Assembly: GCA_946479125.1 (NCBI GenBank)
Contig: CAMLET010000142.1
Coordinates: 1-7,706 of the forward strand
Origin: an uncultured Flavobacteriales bacterium
GTDB taxonomy: Bacteria; Bacteroidota; Bacteroidia; Flavobacteriales; Crocinitomicaceae
DNA length: 7,706 nucleotides
Direction: 5' to 3'
Below are positions 6,812 through 7,706 of this stretch, piece by piece. Below the pieces are notes generated by a model that searched no databases, was not told where the DNA came from, and saw only the letters and a list, made by a program, of their open reading frames with translations. Numbering within the stretch: position 1 is the stretch's first letter; every line of letters starts with the position of its first letter. The position numbers and the translations under genes were made by a program.

Positions 6812-6885
6812 GGCGAGGTAGCTCAGTTGGTTAGAGCGCCGGATTCATAACCCTGAGGTCGGGAGTTCAAATCTCCCTCTCGCTA
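6812..6885 (+). tRNA. tRNA with CAU anticodon (probably elongator Met)
   Basis: A 74-nt tRNA without encoded CCA. Seen: acceptor GGCGAGG (6812-6818) with TCTCGCT (6878-6884), seven pairs with G-U at both ends; TA; D-arm GCTC-AGTTGGTTA-GAGC (6821-6837); anticodon loop TTCATAA (6844-6850) with CAU at 6846-6848; T-arm GGGAG-TTCAAAT-CTCCC (6861-6877); discriminator A6885. It lacks the initiator features of a G-C-rich anticodon stem and a mismatched first pair. A lysidine-modified tRNA-Ile (AUA) also has CAU in the gene and cannot be fully excluded. The anticodon stem CCGGA/CCCTG forms only three of five pairs: position 28-42 is C against U and 31-39 is A against C. It is the only unit of the array with both halves, and it probably depends on the promoter at 6636-6665. 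Confidence 0.9.
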
Positions 6886-6933
6886 CAAAAAAGGAAACAG
6901 AGATGTTTCCTTTTTTTTGTTTCCACATATTGG
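6869..6933 (+). repeat. Direct repeat, copy 1 (tRNA 3' end, terminator and tail)
   Basis: This 65-nt block runs from the T-loop AAATCTCCC through the acceptor strand, terminator and GTTTCCACATATTGG. It recurs at 7001-7067 with the only visible difference being two extra T in the terminator run. The near-identity, including non-functional tail sequence, points to a recent tandem duplication. Confidence 0.85.
6887..6918 (+). terminator. Rho-independent terminator of the tRNA
   Basis: A12-type arm AAAAAAGGAAAC, loop AGAGAT, arm GTTTCC running into eight T. The stem is 12 bp if the A-run pairs with the T-run. It begins two bases after the tRNA discriminator base, so transcription should end here before the downstream tRNA-derived units. 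Confidence 0.85.
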
Positions 6934-6947
6934 GCACCGGATTCATA

Positions 6948-6962
6948 TCCGCCCGAGGCGGA
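6948..6962. repeat. Palindrome P2, copy 2
   Basis: Identical to the copy at 6752-6766 and in the same position relative to the tRNA-derived sequence: after GGATTCATA and before CGGGAGTT. Confidence 0.75.
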
Positions 6963-6971
6963 CGGGAGTTC

Positions 6972-7000
6972 CCTGTCTGCCTGAGAGGCATTCAGGCAGG
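6972..7000. repeat. Palindrome P3 inserted in the T-loop of R2
   Basis: A 29-nt insert beginning CCTGTCTG and ending TCAGGCAGG lies between GGGAGTTC and AAATCTCCC, which are contiguous in the intact tRNA. CTGCCTGA (6977-6984) pairs with TCAGGCAG (6992-6999) around a 7-nt loop. The insertion loses no flanking base, giving a clean before/after comparison 130 bp apart. Confidence 0.8.
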
Positions 7001-7067
7001 AAATCTCCCTCTCGCTACAAAAAAGGAAACAGAGATGTTTCCTTTTTTTTTTGTTTCCACATATTGG
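7001..7067 (+). repeat. Direct repeat, copy 2
   Basis: Second copy of the block at 6869-6933, 67 nt long because the terminator T-run has ten rather than eight T. It includes the acceptor strand, the terminator and the tail ending CACATATTGG. Confidence 0.85.
7019..7052 (+). terminator. Rho-independent terminator, second copy
   Basis: Same hairpin as at 6887-6918 (GGAAAC-AGAGAT-GTTTCC) with a ten-base T-run. It belongs to the duplicated unit R2. Confidence 0.8.
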
Positions 7068-7120
7068 ACGCCGGATTCATATCCGCCCGAGGCGGACGGG
7101 AGTTAATCTCCCTCTCGTTA
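7066..7120 (+). pseudogene. tRNA(CAU)-derived unit R3, 3' fragment
   Basis: It begins at the anticodon stem (CGCCGGATTCATA), carries the third identical P2 palindrome, and keeps the T-stem GGGAG/CTCCC with a T-loop shortened by three bases (GTTAATC against GTTCAAATC). The 3' acceptor strand is TCTCGTTA, one transition from the intact copy. No 5' half is present. It is the most diverged unit and the last of the array. Confidence 0.7.
7082..7096. repeat. Palindrome P2, copy 3
   Basis: Identical to copies 1 and 2, in the same position within unit R3. Three identical copies in flanks that differ from each other suggest homogenisation by gene conversion or duplication after the palindrome arrived. 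Confidence 0.75.
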
Positions 7121-7121
7121 T

Positions 7122-7151
7122 AAAAAGAGAATTCGACTAGCTTCTCTCTTT
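7122..7151 (+). terminator. Diverged terminator of unit R3
   Basis: AGAGAA (7126-7131) pairs with TTCTCT (7142-7147) around a 10-nt loop, with an A-run before and T-rich sequence after. It occupies the same position relative to R3 as the stronger terminators do to the tRNA and R2. Both arms have changed together, so pairing is kept. Confidence 0.45.
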
Positions 7152-7253
7152 CTATTTATAGATGTTATGGTCCCACTTCATGTTGCAGATCGAGGTGGTT
7201 ATCTTTCTGCTATTTTTGGCGTTTTGACAGTGAATTTAATTTCGAGAGAATCA

Positions 7254-7301
7254 AAAAAACGTGAAACTGAAATCTATGCGTATTTCAGTTTCACGTTTTT
7301 T
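7254..7301. terminator. Strong, probably bidirectional terminator-like hairpin
   Basis: CGTGAAACTGAAAT (7260-7273) pairs perfectly with ATTTCAGTTTCACG (7282-7295) around an 8-nt loop. Six A lie before and six T after, so it can work on either strand. It stands between the tRNA array and the broken GIY-YIG gene. The 100 nt before it (7152-7253) hold no recognisable feature. Confidence 0.8.
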
Positions 7302-7327
7302 CGTATCTTAGAAATAAAGCACTATTC

Positions 7328-7582
7328 ATGAACCAATTCGTCACCTACATACTCTAATCACAGTCAAATCCAGGTAAAATTTATATCGGATATACTTCTG
7401 ACCTAATTAGTCGGATTGCATCTCATAGTGTTTTCGGAACTAAAGGTCATACACTTCGTTATCGTCCATGGGTAGTGATCCATGTTTGGTTTTTCGAATC
7501 GAAATCCGAGGCGTTGAATCAAGAGAAATTTCTAAAATCTGGTGTCGGACGAAAATTCTTAAGAGAGGAGCTTAGTTTATAG
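7328..7582 (+). pseudogene. GIY-YIG endonuclease (UPF0213-like), interrupted by a stop at codon 10
   Basis: Read as one frame from the ATG at 7328 to TAG at 7580-7582 there are 84 codons, the usual size for the small single-domain GIY-YIG proteins. These carry a nuclease fold; their cellular role is mostly unknown. Seen: VTYIL at 5-9, then TAA (7355-7357) where relatives have a residue such as Gln or Tyr (YILQS or YILYS), then KIYIGYTSDLISRIASH (17-33) with YIG and the conserved Arg29. RPWVV lies at 46-50, SKSEALNQEKFLKSGVGRKF at 58-77 with the catalytic-type Glu, and LREEL at the end. Everything after the stop is intact, and no ATG restart exists that would keep the GIY-YIG motif. Recent nonsense mutation or base error are both possible. 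A weak TATCTTAG box lies at 7304-7311. Confidence 0.8.
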
Positions 7583-7603
7583 AACTCTCTCAGCTAAAAA
7601 ATG

Positions 7604-7687
7604 AAACGCAAAGAAAGAAGAGCCTGCTTGTTCGGCAGATAAGTGCAAAGTTTCTTATCATCTTTGCGTTCTCTTTTCTTTGCGGTT
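7604..7687. repeat. Nested inverted repeat with CTTTGCG motifs
   Basis: Outer arms: AAACGCAAAGAAAGAAGAG (7604-7622) against CTCTTTTCTTTGCGGTT (7671-7687), imperfect. Inner arms: GCAAAG (7645-7650) against CTTTGC (7662-7667). CTGC/GCAG (7624-7627, 7635-7638) forms a further small hairpin. Intergenic repeats built on CTTTGCGT and TTTGCGGTTAAA are, from memory, frequent in Bacteroidota genomes. It starts 21 nt after the GIY-YIG stop. It may be a dispersed miniature element or a terminator-like structure; no transposase is present. Confidence 0.5.
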
Positions 7688-7706
7688 AAATAAAATGCTC
7701 TTTGAG

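Larger units (their letters stand above)
6932..7017 (+). pseudogene. tRNA(CAU)-derived unit R2, 3' part only, with two palindromes
   Basis: It lacks the 5' acceptor strand and D-arm. It begins near the anticodon stem (CACCGGATTCATA), carries palindrome P2 in place of the 3' anticodon strand, retains the T-stem GGGAG and CTCCC, and has a 29-nt palindromic insertion inside the T-loop. The 3' acceptor strand TCTCGCT and discriminator A match the intact tRNA exactly. It lies downstream of a strong terminator, so expression is doubtful. Confidence 0.75.

Noticed and set aside
6812..6885. Initiator tRNA-Met
   Set aside because: The first pair is G-U rather than an initiator-type mismatch, and the anticodon stem lacks the run of G-C pairs next to the loop.
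6703..7120. A CRISPR-like array suggested by the repeated GGATTCATATCCGCC blocks
   Set aside because: Spacing and unit length vary, the spacers are repeats of each other, the units are clearly tRNA plus terminator, and no cas gene is present.
6903..7123. Two overlapping plus-strand open frames of 67-68 codons across the tRNA-derived array
   Set aside because: They are frames through direct repeats, palindromes and terminator T-runs; the protein repeats only because the DNA is duplicated.
7167..7331. A 54-codon plus-strand frame ending in an ATGA overlap with the GIY-YIG start
   Set aside because: It runs straight through the perfect 14-bp terminator-like hairpin, has no recognisable motif and no ribosome-binding site; the overlap is probably chance.

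Overview
The window looks like a low-GC chromosomal segment from the Bacteroidota, probably order Flavobacteriales. Evidence: promoter -7 boxes of the TAnnTTTG type ahead of ribBA and the tRNA locus (plus one candidate ahead of lptG), few strong Shine-Dalgarno sites, a short START-like protein and an LptF/LptG permease of the type seen in that phylum, and tRNA genes without an encoded CCA end. I cannot name the genus from this sequence.

Left part (1-5819, minus strand). Reading in the direction of transcription: a 129-residue START-like protein, an LptF/LptG-family LPS-export permease, two different family-4 glycosyltransferases and a small DUF6265-like lipoprotein. From the permease onward the genes overlap by 4, 11 and 58 nt, so they are almost certainly one transcription unit with an envelope or polysaccharide theme. 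ribBA (riboflavin synthesis) follows behind its own promoter. Its frame is stopped by TAA inside the conserved GTP-binding motif close to the window edge.

Middle (5881-6633, plus strand). A divergent gene encodes an integral-membrane methyltransferase of the ICMT/PEMT fold, possibly acting on lipid A phosphate.

Right part (6634-7706, plus strand). This is the unusual region. A good Bacteroidota promoter and a transcript-leading hairpin precede four head-to-tail units derived from one tRNA(CAU) gene plus its terminator. Only the second unit is a complete tRNA. The other three are truncated and carry short GC-rich palindromes in what would be the D-loop, the anticodon/variable region and the T-loop. 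A strong terminator-like hairpin follows, then a GIY-YIG endonuclease gene with a nonsense codon at position 10, and finally a nested inverted repeat built on CTTTGCG.

The best candidate for something undescribed is the palindrome-invaded tandem tRNA array. The two nonsense codons in otherwise well-conserved genes should first be tested as possible sequence errors.
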